From assembly GCF_030646845.1 (NCBI RefSeq), contig NZ_JAUSLE010000007.1, positions 185,773-249,772 of the forward strand: a DNA stretch of 64,000 nt. Reading direction: 5' to 3'. A program made the position numbers and the translations under genes. How positions within the stretch are numbered: position 1 is the stretch's first letter; every line of letters starts with the position of its first letter. Below, one piece after another: positions 1 through 8,309 of this stretch. The notes beneath the pieces were generated by a model. It made no database searches. It was given only the letters and a program-made list of their open reading frames with translations, and was not told the origin of the DNA. The stretch is from Rhodoferax sp. GTDB taxonomy: Bacteria; Pseudomonadota; Gammaproteobacteria; Burkholderiales; Burkholderiaceae_C.

Positions 1-1
1 C

Positions 2-655
2 GAGTTCGAGCCGGCGCGCTGGCAGACCACCTTTACCGTGGCGGCCAACGATTTCCAGCGCGATGTACTGTTACCCCCGCTGATGGCACGCCTGCGCGCC
101 CAGGCACCCGGCGTAACGCTGCGCGTGATTCCCTCGGACATTCCCAGCCTGGAGATGCTGCGCCATGAGCACTGCCAGCTCGTCATCAGCCCGCGCCCAC
201 CCGAAGGGACCGACATCCTGCAAAAGCGGCTGTTTGAAGACGAGTACCGCGTGTTTTACGACCCCACCCAGCGCGCCGCGCCGACAACCCGCGCCGAGTA
301 CCTGGCGGCCGGCCACGTCACCGTGGTTTATGAGCCCCAGCGCACGCTCGACCTGGACCAGTGGCTGGCGGCACGCGGCGTGCAGCGCCGGTTTTTGGTG
401 ATGGTGCCGGGCTTTGCCGGCGTGCCGCCTTTCCTGCGCGGCAGCGACCTGCTGGCCACCCTGCCCGGGCTGCTGCAGGCGCACCTGCTGCGCGGTTTGG
501 CCAGCACCAAGGTGCCCGTGCCCTGCCCCACGATGCCGATGTACATGATCTGGCACATGCGCCACCAGCATGACCCGGCCCACCGATGGCTGCGCGCCGA
601 GCTGGAAGCGGTCGTGGCGCCGGCACTGGCCAGGGCTGAACCGACGAGTTCTTAA
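2..655 (+). CDS. LysR-family transcriptional regulator, C-terminal part (5' cut by window)
   Basis: The reading frame is open from the first bases of the window, so the N-terminal winged-helix DNA-binding domain lies outside. What remains, about 217 residues, is the periplasmic-binding-protein-like effector domain of LysR regulators. It opens with the typical beta strand around TFTVAANDFQRD and continues to a C-terminal helix. It resembles the NahR/aromatic branch of the family, but this is only an impression from the residues seen. The target is unknown because the upstream side, where a divergent target gene would normally lie, is not in the window. Its TAA overlaps the stop codon of the convergent phosphatase gene through a shared TTAA. 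Confidence 0.85.
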   Translation, partial: EFEPARWQTTFTVAANDFQRDVLLPPLMARLRAQAPGVTLRVIPSDIPSLEMLRHEHCQLVISPRPPEGTDILQKRLFEDEYRVFYDPTQRAAPTTRAEYLAAGHVTVVYEPQRTLDLDQWLAARGVQRRFLVMVPGFAGVPPFLRGSDLLATLPGLLQAHLLRGLASTKVPVPCPTMPMYMIWHMRHQHDPAHRWLRAELEAVVAPALARAEPTSS

Positions 656-1395
656 CGCTGCAGATACAGCGCTTCCAGCCGCGCCCGCTCCGTGGGGCCC
701 AGACCCAGCGCCTTCTCCAGGTACTGCGGCACGCCACCGTAGTCGGCCTCGACGGTGTGCAACGCCGCATCCAGAAAATCTTCCTGCACGCGCCAGAGCA
801 CGTTCAGCACCTCCTGCGGTGCCAGGGCGGGGCCGGCAATGGGCATGCGAAACAGGTCGTTGGTCAGCAGGTAGTCCTGCATCACCACCGAGCGCGGCAC
901 GCCCAGGGCCAGCAGGATCAGCGCAGCCGCAAAGCCGGTGCGGTCCTTGCCTGCCGTGCAATGAAAGACCGCGGGCGCATCGCTCTCCAGCAGATGGCCG
1001 AACAGCTCGGCAAAACGCGGCGAGTTGCCGTGCACGAAGTCGCGGTAGGTCTGCTGCATCAGCCGCACCGTGTCCTGCGCCGTCGGGTGGTAGCCGGACT
1101 GCAGCAGCTCCTTCATGCGCTGCACCACGGTGGGCTCAATCGCCAGCGAATGAGAGGCCACCCCCGGCAGCTCATACGGCACTGCAGCCCGCTCCGTCAC
1201 CCCGCGGAAATCGTAGGCCCGCGACAGGCCCAGCCCGGTCAGCGTGGCCAAGTCATCGGGGGTGAGCGCGGCCAGATGGTCGGAGCGGAACAGCCGGCGC
1301 CAGCGCACCGTTCGTCCATCGTGCCCGACGTAGCCGCCGAGATCGCGGAAGTTGGTGGCACCAGTAAGGTTTAGAGAGCGCGAGGGGATTTGCAT
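652..1395 (-). CDS. Tyrosine/serine protein phosphatase, Y_phosphatase3-like
   Basis: The 247-residue protein carries the cysteine-phosphatase signature HCTAGKDRTG at residues 145-154, with Cys146 as nucleophile and Arg152 closing the CX5R loop. An N-terminal NFRDLGG stretch (residues 15-21) is typical of the bacterial tyrosine/lipid phosphatase family related to MptpB. Such enzymes hydrolyse phosphotyrosine, phosphoserine or phosphoinositides; the substrate here cannot be told. No signal peptide is seen, so it is probably cytoplasmic. It is convergent with the LysR gene and is followed upstream by a 195-base gap holding a copy of the 49-bp repeat. Confidence 0.88.
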   Translation of the reverse strand: MQIPSRSLNLTGATNFRDLGGYVGHDGRTVRWRRLFRSDHLAALTPDDLATLTGLGLSRAYDFRGVTERAAVPYELPGVASHSLAIEPTVVQRMKELLQSGYHPTAQDTVRLMQQTYRDFVHGNSPRFAELFGHLLESDAPAVFHCTAGKDRTGFAAALILLALGVPRSVVMQDYLLTNDLFRMPIAGPALAPQEVLNVLWRVQEDFLDAALHTVEADYGGVPQYLEKALGLGPTERARLEALYLQR

Positions 1396-1521
1396 GGATT
1401 CGATGGTGCGGGAAAAAAGTTAAACCAGTGTGACGCAAACAGGGGCCTATAGTTCCAGCGCTTTCCGGGCTGGCTTTGTCGCACGCAATCAGGTCGGCGT
1501 AGTCATTTTAAAATAGAAATT

Positions 1522-1570
1522 GGCCTCTAGCCCCCGTATTTATTGCGTGATACGCTATTCTTTTAATAGC
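1522..1570 (+). repeat. 49-bp dispersed element, copy 1
   Basis: This copy starts GGCCTCTAGCCCCCGT and ends in the hairpin GCTATT-CTTTT-AATAGC. It is exactly 49 bp, like six other copies in the window, and about 38 of 49 positions match copy 2. It lies between the phosphatase start and the 3' end of the MazG-like gene. The rest of this gap (1396-1590) is AT-rich and shows no gene. Confidence 0.85.
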
Positions 1571-1590
1571 AAATGTCAAAAAATAGCATC

Positions 1591-1941
1591 TCAGCTATCT
1601 GTGTATTTCCTGCTGGAACCACGCGCACTGGCCACTGGATACTTCTCGCCGTTCACAATCAGCTTCAGGCGGGCGGCCTCCATCAGATCAATATCCAGCT
1701 TGTCGCAAAGTTGCAGCAGGTACAGCAAGACATCGGCTGCCTCGGCGGCAACTTCGGCCTTCTTCGGCTCCGACAGGCTTCGGCTTTGCTCTTCGGTCAG
1801 CCACTGGAAGGGCTCCAGCAGTTCCGCTGCTTCCACCGCCAGCGCCGACGCAAGATTCTTGGGGGAATGAAACTGCTCCCAATCACGCGCTGCAGCGAAG
1901 TCACGCAGGGATTGGGTCAGGGATTGAAGTTCGTTGTTCAT
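1591..1941 (-). CDS. MazG-like nucleotide pyrophosphohydrolase (dCTPase/RS21-C6 type)
   Basis: The 116-residue all-alpha protein matches the short NTP pyrophosphohydrolases that convert dCTP or other NTPs to NMP plus pyrophosphate and so cleanse the nucleotide pool. The metal-binding helix with EAAELLE (about residues 38-44) and the later EAADVLLYLL segment (about residues 67-76) form the EXXE...EXXD arrangement of the MazG fold. The length is normal for the single-domain type. The last residues (SRKYTDS) lie in AT-rich sequence close to the 49-bp repeat, so the extreme C-terminus may have been altered. Confidence 0.85.
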   Translation of the reverse strand: MNNELQSLTQSLRDFAAARDWEQFHSPKNLASALAVEAAELLEPFQWLTEEQSRSLSEPKKAEVAAEAADVLLYLLQLCDKLDIDLMEAARLKLIVNGEKYPVASARGSSRKYTDS

Positions 1942-1985
1942 GAATTAATTCCGCGTATGAAATCCAATACGCACCCTACCCCATC

Positions 1986-2576
1986 TCAAGCAAAGGTAGT
2001 GCGCGCCAGCAGCTTGCCCTGGCGGTCAAGAACGAAAGCCTCGCCCATGGCCGGGCTCTGTTCGGCCAGGGACGAGATATTGACCTGATGCGTGACCCAG
2101 ACTTCAAACTGCCGCTCGGGAATGCGCGTCATGGCCTGGCGCAGCAGCTTGGACTGGTCTGGCATCAGGGAACGGTCGCCAAAAGTGGAATTCAGCGCCG
2201 GCCAGACCGCATGTGTGCCAAACGCGAGATCCGCCGTGTCCTTGCAGCGGCACCAGGCGCTGCTCAGCACGGCGTGGGGCTTGAGATTGCTGCTGCGAAA
2301 CCACGCGCCGATGCGGCGTGCATCCTGCTGGCCCGCAACGCTCAGGTTGCGCTGGGTGCGGCAGTCATCCAGTTTGAATTCCGGCGGGTCGCCAATGCCC
2401 GGCACCGTGGCGGCATGGCGCAGCAGCACGACACAGGCGCCAGCGCGCAAAAGACCTGCGACGTTGTTGTTGTCGTCGGCAGCCCAAGGCAGCGTTGGCC
2501 ACACGCCAGCCGCCAACAAGGCCAGCGCGTCGCGCCGGGTGGCGCCCTTGCCGGGTAACAATGATTGAGACTGCAT
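1986..2576 (-). CDS. Histidine phosphatase family protein, Tat-exported
   Basis: The 196-residue protein has an N-terminal twin-arginine-type signal (TRRDALALLAAGVWPTLPWA) followed by the phosphoglycerate-mutase-like fold. The catalytic RHG motif appears as LLRHAAT, and a second conserved His lies in WVTHQVN near the end. I start at the inner ATG because AGGAGG stands 4 bases upstream; a longer reading from 2615 lacks such a site. Members of this family dephosphorylate diverse small molecules or proteins, and the exported members remain largely uncharacterised. Export is inferred from the signal alone. Confidence 0.82.
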   Translation of the reverse strand: MQSQSLLPGKGATRRDALALLAAGVWPTLPWAADDNNNVAGLLRAGACVVLLRHAATVPGIGDPPEFKLDDCRTQRNLSVAGQQDARRIGAWFRSSNLKPHAVLSSAWCRCKDTADLAFGTHAVWPALNSTFGDRSLMPDQSKLLRQAMTRIPERQFEVWVTHQVNISSLAEQSPAMGEAFVLDRQGKLLARTTFA

Positions 2577-2669
2577 GGGTCCTCCTGCTGGGGTTGATTC
2601 TGACGAGGTTAGCACGCGGCTGCGAGGGCGGCCAGGGGACTGGCTTTGACCCTATTCATATAAGGAATC

Positions 2670-2718
2670 GGCCTCTAGCCCCCGTGGAATATGCTTGATA
2701 CGCTACTACTTTCATAGC
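2670..2718 (+). repeat. 49-bp dispersed element, copy 2
   Basis: The first 16 bases (GGCCTCTAGCCCCCGT) are identical to copy 1, and the element is again exactly 49 bp, ending CATAGC. The terminal stem is weaker here (GCTA...TAGC). It sits in the 217-base divergent gap between the histidine phosphatase and the beta-propeller gene. Confidence 0.85.
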
Positions 2719-2793
2719 AGTCATCCGCCCATTCACAAGCCGCCGCCGCAGGCGCAAAATCACCTTCCGTCAAACTGCCAAGCGGGATGAAAC

Positions 2794-3828
2794 ATGTTCC
2801 CTACCCTTACCAGACGTCAGGCGCTGGGCGTAGCCGGTGCTGCTGGCGCTTTGTCATTCACCTGCGCGTGGGCACCACCCGCGCAAGCGCAGGGTGCGCC
2901 AGCCTCACCGGGCAGCGGCAGATTGCAGGGCTGGAAGCTGGGTACGCGCCGGCGCACTGGCATTCATGACCTGGCGCCCGCGCCGGACGGCGGGGTGTGG
3001 TTCACGGCGCAGGCCAGCGGACACCTGGGCTGGTTTGATCCCAAAACGGGCCGCACTGAGCTGGTGGCGCTGGGCCAGGGCTCCTCACCGCACGGCGTCA
3101 TTCAGGGGCCGGACAAGGCGGCCTGGGTGACCGACAGCGGGCAAAACGCGCTGGTGCGGGTGAGCTGGCCCGACCGCACCGTGCGCCGCTTTCCCCATCC
3201 GCCGGGCACGCCGTATGCCAACCTGAACACCTGCGCTTTTGATGGCGATGGCGACCTGTGGTTTACCGGGCAAAGCGGCTACGTGGGCAAGGTGACGGTA
3301 AAGACCGGCCAGGTGAGTGTGCGGGCCTCGCCGCGCGGGCGCGGGCCCTACGGCATGTGCGCCACACCGGCGGGCGACGTGTGGTGGTGCTCGCTGGCGG
3401 GCAGCTTCATTGCGCGCATCGACCGGCGCACGGGCGAGTCCACCGTGGTGGAGCCACCCACACCCAGCCAGGGCGCGCGCCGCGTGTGGAGCGACAGCAA
3501 AGGCCGCATCTGGGTGAGCGAGTGGAACAGCGGCAACCTCTCCATGCACGACCCGGCAGCCACCACACCCGCCAGCCGCTGGCGCACCTGGAAGCTGCCG
3601 GGCAACGAGCCCCGTGCCTACGCGGTGTACGTGGACGAACGCGACGTGGTGTGGGTGAGCGAATGGGCCAACAACACCACGGTGTCATTCGATCCACGCT
3701 CCGAAAAGTTTGAGCGCTACGCCATGCCGCGCGAGGGGGCCAGCGTGCGCCAGATACTGGGCCGCCCCGGCGAAGTGTGGCTGCCCGAGAGCGGCACGGA
3801 GCACATTTCGGTGATCTACACGGCCTGA
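2794..3828 (+). CDS. Vgb-like (virginiamycin B lyase family) exported beta-propeller
   Basis: The 344-residue protein starts with a Tat-type signal (TRRQALGVAGAAGALSF) and an alanine-rich cleavage region near residues 28-33. Repeated blade units follow, such as GGVWFTA, DLWFTG, DVWWCS, RIWVSE and VVWVSE. These are the hallmark of the Vgb/streptogramin-lyase seven-bladed propeller. Known Vgb opens the streptogramin B ring, but most chromosomal homologues have no demonstrated antibiotic role and may bind or cleave other lactones. I would call it family-level only. It converges on the sensor kinase gene with a 3-base gap. Confidence 0.8.
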   Translation: MFPTLTRRQALGVAGAAGALSFTCAWAPPAQAQGAPASPGSGRLQGWKLGTRRRTGIHDLAPAPDGGVWFTAQASGHLGWFDPKTGRTELVALGQGSSPHGVIQGPDKAAWVTDSGQNALVRVSWPDRTVRRFPHPPGTPYANLNTCAFDGDGDLWFTGQSGYVGKVTVKTGQVSVRASPRGRGPYGMCATPAGDVWWCSLAGSFIARIDRRTGESTVVEPPTPSQGARRVWSDSKGRIWVSEWNSGNLSMHDPAATTPASRWRTWKLPGNEPRAYAVYVDERDVVWVSEWANNTTVSFDPRSEKFERYAMPREGASVRQILGRPGEVWLPESGTEHISVIYTA

Positions 3829-3831
3829 ACG

Positions 3832-5226
3832 TCAGGCCGGCAAAACAACCTGAACTTCCAGCCCCGGCTGCGCATTGCGCACCGTGAATGTGCCGCCATG
3901 CGCCACGGCCACCAGCTTGCACAGGTACAGACCCAGGCCCACGCCGCCAGTGGCGCGTTCACGCGCGGCGTCGGCGCGGTAGAAGGGCTGGGCCAGGTGG
4001 GGCAACTGATCTTCAGGCACGCCGGGGCCGTGGTCGCACACGGTGATGCGCACGCCCTGCCCTCTGTGCTGCCCTTGCGCCGGCTTGTCCACTTGCACAT
4101 GGATGCTGGGCGGATGCGACGCGTCGGCGCTGTGGCGCAGGGCGTTGTCCAGCAGGTTGCGCAGCAGCAGGCGCACGCGCGTGCGGTCCAGCGCGACAGC
4201 GGGCAGGTCGGAATCAATGTGCTGCTGCACGGCAGCAGCGCCGGGCAGACTGGCGGTAACTTCCGCCACCAGGGCAGCGAGGTCGGTCGGCTCGCGCTGC
4301 AAAGCGGCGTGCGGGCTGGCCAGGCGCTCGCTCTCCAGCAGGTCGGTGATCAGGTCGCGCATCAGGCCCAGGTCGCGCAGCAGGGCGTCGCGGCTCGGTT
4401 GCACCTCCAGGGTTTCGGGCAGCAGCTCGGTGTTCAGGCGGGCGCGGGTGAGCGGGCTGCGCAGCTCGTGGCTGATGGCCAGCAACAGGGCGCGCTTGGC
4501 CTCGAGCATCTGGTGAATGTCGCCGCCCATGGTGTTGATGGTGGCGGCCAGCTCGCCCAGCTCATCCGGGCGGGCCGCATGGTGCACCGGAATCGGTTGA
4601 CCAAAGTCGCCCTGGCCAAAGCGCAGCGCACCAGCGCGGATGTCGTCCAGCGGGCGCAGCAGGCGGCGCACCCGGGCGTAGGCCAGCGCCGTCATGGCCA
4701 GCAGCACGGCCAGCGTGATCCAGCCCACCAGGCGTGGCCGGGTGTGCCAGATCTGGCGGTTCAGGCTGAACTGGATGCGGTGGCCGTCGGGCGTGGTGCG
4801 CTCCAGCAGGCGCGGCTCATTGCGGCGCCAGTCGTCGGCGGACCAGTCGCTTTGCCAGCGGTCCTCGCCCCGGCGGTTCGCGCGATCCGGCGCCTCGACG
4901 TGGCTAGTCCAGTTGACCTGCGGGCCGCTGATGCGCACGGTGACGGGCAAGCGCTGCACCAGGGCTTGCGCACGCTCCACGCTGGGTGGGCTGCCAACCT
5001 CGGCGGCGAGGCGGTCCACGTAGTCGGCCACCAGCGGGCGGGCGGCTTCGCGCCAGCCGACCGACAAAGCGCGCTGCATGCCGAACAAAAAGGTGGCGGC
5101 CATGGCCATCGCCAGCAGCAGAAACAGCGCCACCAGTCGGACGCGCAGCGAATGGGCCAGCGCATGGCGGGCGCGGCGGTGCCAGCGCGGGCGTCGCGTG
5201 GCCGGGGCCGCTTGCACCGTGTTCAT
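3832..5226 (-). CDS. Two-component sensor histidine kinase (CpxA/RstB-like)
   Basis: The 464-residue membrane kinase has two transmembrane segments (about residues 30-50 and 167-184) flanking a periplasmic sensor of roughly 115 residues, then a HAMP domain (about 184-237). The H-box ISHELRSPLTRARLN holds the phosphorylated His253. The ATP-binding boxes include DHGPGVP and GGVGLGLYLCK near the C-terminus. The ATG overlaps the TGA of the response-regulator gene (ATGA), so the two are translationally coupled. With the Spy/CpxP-like lipoprotein just upstream of the regulator, an envelope-stress function is the natural inference. Confidence 0.93.
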   Translation of the reverse strand: MNTVQAAPATRRPRWHRRARHALAHSLRVRLVALFLLLAMAMAATFLFGMQRALSVGWREAARPLVADYVDRLAAEVGSPPSVERAQALVQRLPVTVRISGPQVNWTSHVEAPDRANRRGEDRWQSDWSADDWRRNEPRLLERTTPDGHRIQFSLNRQIWHTRPRLVGWITLAVLLAMTALAYARVRRLLRPLDDIRAGALRFGQGDFGQPIPVHHAARPDELGELAATINTMGGDIHQMLEAKRALLLAISHELRSPLTRARLNTELLPETLEVQPSRDALLRDLGLMRDLITDLLESERLASPHAALQREPTDLAALVAEVTASLPGAAAVQQHIDSDLPAVALDRTRVRLLLRNLLDNALRHSADASHPPSIHVQVDKPAQGQHRGQGVRITVCDHGPGVPEDQLPHLAQPFYRADAARERATGGVGLGLYLCKLVAVAHGGTFTVRNAQPGLEVQVVLPA

Positions 5227-5942
5227 GATTGGGGCTTGCCGTCGGTGCTGGGCTGGGCACGGCCGACGGCGAGTGAGTAGCCGGCGTTGCGCAGGGTCTT
5301 GATGCAGTCCAGCGGCTCAAGCTTCTTGCGCAGGCGGCTCACCACAATGTCCACGGCGCGGGTGTAAAGCTCGGCCTCGTGGCCGCGCAGCTGGTTCAGG
5401 ATGTCGTCACGGCTGAAGACCTTGCCGGCATCGCGTGCCAGCAGGTGCAGCAGGTCAAACTCGGTGCCGGTCAGCTCCACCACTTCGCCACCGCGCAGCA
5501 CGCTGCGGGTGGCGGGGTCGATGACCAGGCCGTCAAACACCAGCCGCACTGCCGCCGGGGCGCTGGTGCTGCGCCGGCGCAGCACGGTTTGCAGCCGGGC
5601 CACCAGTTCGCGTGGCTCAAAGGGCTTGGGCAGGTAGTCGTCAGCGCCCAGTTCCAGGCCCACCACGCGGTCCATCACTTCGCCACGGGCGGTCAGCATG
5701 ATGATGGGGATGTCGCTCTCCTTGCGGATGGTGCGGCACAACTCAAAGCCATCCATCTCGGGCAGCATCACGTCCAGAATGGCGGCATCAAAGCCGCCGT
5801 GATGCCCTCCTCCGCCGCGCAGCAGGGCCAGGCCAGTGCTGGGGCGCAGGGCGCATTCCAGGGTCATGTCAAAGCGCTGGAAGTAAGCCGCCAGTGGCGG
5901 CCCCAGTTGCGCGTCGTCGTCAATCAGCAGAATGCGAGGCAT
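5223..5942 (-). CDS. OmpR-family response regulator (CpxR/RstA-like)
   Basis: The 239-residue protein has a receiver domain with acidic pocket DDD (residues 8-10), phospho-acceptor Asp57 in ILDVMLPEMDG and Lys106 in YLPKPF. A C-terminal winged-helix domain follows (about residues 138-230). It is the partner of the downstream kinase, with which it shares an ATGA overlap. A 10-bp direct repeat upstream of the neighbouring Spy-like gene is a candidate binding site for this class of regulator. Confidence 0.94.
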   Translation of the reverse strand: MPRILLIDDDAQLGPPLAAYFQRFDMTLECALRPSTGLALLRGGGGHHGGFDAAILDVMLPEMDGFELCRTIRKESDIPIIMLTARGEVMDRVVGLELGADDYLPKPFEPRELVARLQTVLRRRSTSAPAAVRLVFDGLVIDPATRSVLRGGEVVELTGTEFDLLHLLARDAGKVFSRDDILNQLRGHEAELYTRAVDIVVSRLRKKLEPLDCIKTLRNAGYSLAVGRAQPSTDGKPQS

Positions 5943-5959
5943 AGCGCATTGTCACCGCC

Positions 5960-6433
5960 TCACCCGCGGCGGAACCAGCGGCCACCGCGGTGTTCCATGA
6001 AGTCGCGCACTTTTTGCTGCTGGGCCGGGTTCAGGCTGTCGTAGAAGTCAGCCAGCGCGGTGATGACCTCCGGGCTCTTGCTTTGCAGCGCCGTGGTCTT
6101 TTCAGTGACAAGGGCCTGCGCACGGGCCTTGTCAAACTTGTCACCGGCCACCAGGGCCTTCACGTCAGCGCGCGGGTCTTTGGTCTGGCCCATCAGGGCG
6201 ATGCGCTGCTCCTGCAGCTTGTCGGCGAGCACGGTGAGACGCTGCTTCTGGTCTGCATTGAGTTCGAGTTTGCTGCTCACCCGCTCCACCATTTTGGCGC
6301 GGCGCTGGGCGGTGTCTTCGGCACTCATTGTGGCGCCGAAGCCATGGGGACGGTGGCCGCAGGCCGTGAGGCCACCCGCGAGGATGGCGGCGCCAAAGAG
6401 GCCAATGAGGGTTCGTTTGATCCAGGGTTTCAT
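5960..6433 (-). CDS. Spy/CpxP-family periplasmic lipoprotein
   Basis: The 157-residue protein has two LTxxQ-type motifs (LNADQKQRL and LNPAQQQKV), the signature of the Spy/CpxP chaperone-like family that senses or buffers unfolded periplasmic proteins. I choose the inner ATG because an AAGGAA site stands upstream and because it places a clean signal at the N-terminus ending in the lipobox LTAC (Cys25). Lipidation would be unusual, since E. coli CpxP and Spy are soluble. It precedes the regulator-kinase pair in the same orientation with a 17-base gap, so it is probably both part of the operon and a target of it. Confidence 0.85.
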   Translation of the reverse strand: MKPWIKRTLIGLFGAAILAGGLTACGHRPHGFGATMSAEDTAQRRAKMVERVSSKLELNADQKQRLTVLADKLQEQRIALMGQTKDPRADVKALVAGDKFDKARAQALVTEKTTALQSKSPEVITALADFYDSLNPAQQQKVRDFMEHRGGRWFRRG

Positions 6434-6517
6434 GACAGTGTTTCCTTGATTGAAAAAGGGATGAACAAGGCTGTCATGGTGCCCCATGATGGGCGTGGCG
6501 TCCTGTCTGCGCGGTAT

Positions 6518-6537
6518 CGGTTTGTTTCGGTTTATGT
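6518..6537 (-). promoter_or_regulatory. Candidate response-regulator box (10-bp direct repeat)
   Basis: On the plus strand CGGTTTGTTT is followed directly by CGGTTTATGT, two half-sites exactly 10 bp apart about 85-105 bases upstream of the Spy-like start. OmpR-family regulators bind direct repeats with this spacing. No experimental motif for this regulator is known to me, so the assignment rests on spacing and position. Confidence 0.4.
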
Positions 6538-6553
6538 CAGCCACCGGCGGCGG

Positions 6554-7264
6554 TCAACGCTGCAGCCACGCCGCCAGCGCGTCAGTGACCGCCTGCGGCT
6601 GCTCCAGGGTGCACATGTGGCCACAGTGCTCAATGACGCACAGCGCTGCATTGGGAATGGCGTCGCGCATTTGCGCATGCTGGGCCGGCGTGCTCCAGCT
6701 GTCTTCACGCCCGCACAGCACCAGCGTGGGACATTGAATCGTGGGCAACAGCGTGCTGGCGTCGGGCCGCGTCAGCAACGCGTTGATCTGGGCGGCAAAC
6801 TGCCCGGGGCTGCTGCGCGCCAGTATGTCGAGGACGGATTCAAACAGCGGCGTGTCGATGCGCTCGGGGTGAACCATGCCGCGCGCCCATTTGTCCGCCA
6901 TGGCGCGCATACCCTTGGCGCGCGCCAGGGCCAGCAACTCCAGGCGGCCGGCGCGCTCCTTCTCACCCGCCTCGCCTGCGGCCAGCGGCTGGGTACCGGT
7001 GTCCATCAGGGCCAGGCGCTGCACCCGCTGGGGCGCCAGGCGCATCACCTCCAGCGCCACGCGCCCGCCCATGGAGTGGCCGGCCAGGCTGAAGCGCTCG
7101 GCAGGGGCCTCACTCAGCACCTGCTCGGCCATGGCGGTGAGCGTGTCGCGCAGGCCATAGGCCGGCACCACGCACTGGGCTTGCGCCTGCAGGGCGGCCA
7201 CTTGCGGCGTCCAGACGGCGGCGTCGCACACCAGGCCGGGCAGGAGTATCAGAGTCGGTTGCAT
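6554..7264 (-). CDS. Alpha/beta-fold hydrolase
   Basis: The 236-residue protein begins MQPTLILLPGLVCDA and has the nucleophile elbow GHSMGG (Ser about residue 71), a late Asp in GREDSW and a final His in HCGHM, which together make an alpha/beta-hydrolase triad. The start is taken at the inner ATG, since the longer reading runs into the preceding reductase gene. It is the last gene of the long minus-strand operon, 16 bases after the aldo/keto reductase. A role in opening an ester or lactone of a shikimate-type substrate is possible (quinate and shikimate occur in plants as caffeoyl esters), but nothing in the sequence proves it. Confidence 0.82.
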   Translation of the reverse strand: MQPTLILLPGLVCDAAVWTPQVAALQAQAQCVVPAYGLRDTLTAMAEQVLSEAPAERFSLAGHSMGGRVALEVMRLAPQRVQRLALMDTGTQPLAAGEAGEKERAGRLELLALARAKGMRAMADKWARGMVHPERIDTPLFESVLDILARSSPGQFAAQINALLTRPDASTLLPTIQCPTLVLCGREDSWSTPAQHAQMRDAIPNAALCVIEHCGHMCTLEQPQAVTDALAAWLQR

Positions 7265-7280
7265 GGCGGGTGGCTCGCGG

Positions 7281-8279
7281 TTAGAACATTTCGGTGTCGA
7301 CTTCGCTTTGCGACTGCGCGCTGTAGCGATTGCCAACCACGGTGTTCTGGTTGATGAGGGTGTCCAGCCGGGCCATGATGGCCGGGCTCAACTTGACGTC
7401 CACCGCACCCAGATCCTCATTCAGATGCGCCAGGCTGGTGGTGCCGGGAATGGGGATGATGTCCTCGCCCCGGTGCAGCAGCCAAGCCAGCGCGAGCTGG
7501 ACCGGGGTGCAACCCACTTCGCGCGCAACCTCCAGATAAGCGGGCAGCAGCTTGAGGTTGGCGGCGTAGTTGGCCGGCTCGAAGCGCGGCATGCCGTGGC
7601 GGATGTCTTTAGGGTCCAGCGTGCCGACATCCAGCAGCTTGGCGGTCAGGAAGGCGCGCGCCACCGGGCTGAAGGCGACAAAGGAGGTGCCCAGTTCACG
7701 GCAGGCCTGCAGCACGGCGATTTCCGGGTTGCGCGTCCACAGCGAGTACTCGGTCTGCAGCGCCGCGATGGGGTGCACGGCGTGGGCCTTGCGCAGGGTG
7801 ACGGCGGATACTTCAGACAGGCCCAGGGCGCGCACCTTGCCCTCCTCCACCAGGCGGGCCATGGCGCCGACGCTCTCCTCGATCGGTACCTTCTTGTCAA
7901 AGCGGTGCAGGTAGTAGAGATCGATCACATCGGTCTGCAGGCGGCGCAGACTGTCTTCGCAATTGAGGCGAATGGCCTCGGGCCGGCCGTCGATGATGCG
8001 TTTGATGCCATCGGGGAAGGTCACGCCCGCCATGCCGCCCTTGCTGGCCAGGGTGATGCGCCGGCGGTGTGGCTTGAGGACACGTCCGACCAGCTCTTCA
8101 TTGACGCCATAGCCGTAGAGGGCGGCGGTGTCGAACATCGTGACGCCGGCATCGAGTGCGGCCAGCAGCACGCGCTCGCTGTGTTCGACCGGCGGCGGTG
8201 TGCCGTAGGCGTAGCTCAGGCTCATGCAGCCCAAGCCGATGGCAGAGACTTGAAAGGGGCCAAGGTGACGTTGTTGCAT
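7281..8279 (-). CDS. Aldo/keto reductase
   Basis: The 332-residue TIM-barrel oxidoreductase carries the AKR tetrad Asp50, Tyr55, Lys80 and His125 (in FDTAALYG, LASKGG and YLHRFD) and the C-terminal NADPH-binding segment IPIPGTTS. It resembles the YajO/IolS-like branch often annotated as general stress or sugar AKR. It lies 30 bases downstream of the dehydroshikimate dehydratase gene in one operon. The substrate is unknown; a cyclohexane-diol or keto acid related to quinate is an inference from context only. Confidence 0.87.
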   Translation of the reverse strand: MQQRHLGPFQVSAIGLGCMSLSYAYGTPPPVEHSERVLLAALDAGVTMFDTAALYGYGVNEELVGRVLKPHRRRITLASKGGMAGVTFPDGIKRIIDGRPEAIRLNCEDSLRRLQTDVIDLYYLHRFDKKVPIEESVGAMARLVEEGKVRALGLSEVSAVTLRKAHAVHPIAALQTEYSLWTRNPEIAVLQACRELGTSFVAFSPVARAFLTAKLLDVGTLDPKDIRHGMPRFEPANYAANLKLLPAYLEVAREVGCTPVQLALAWLLHRGEDIIPIPGTTSLAHLNEDLGAVDVKLSPAIMARLDTLINQNTVVGNRYSAQSQSEVDTEMF

Positions 8280-8309
8280 GGAATTCTTTTCTCAAAACAC
8301 GATTTTCAC

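Noticed and set aside
3898..5280. 460-codon plus-strand frame over the sensor kinase
   Set aside because: Antisense shadow of the kinase; His/Gln-rich with no recognisable domain.
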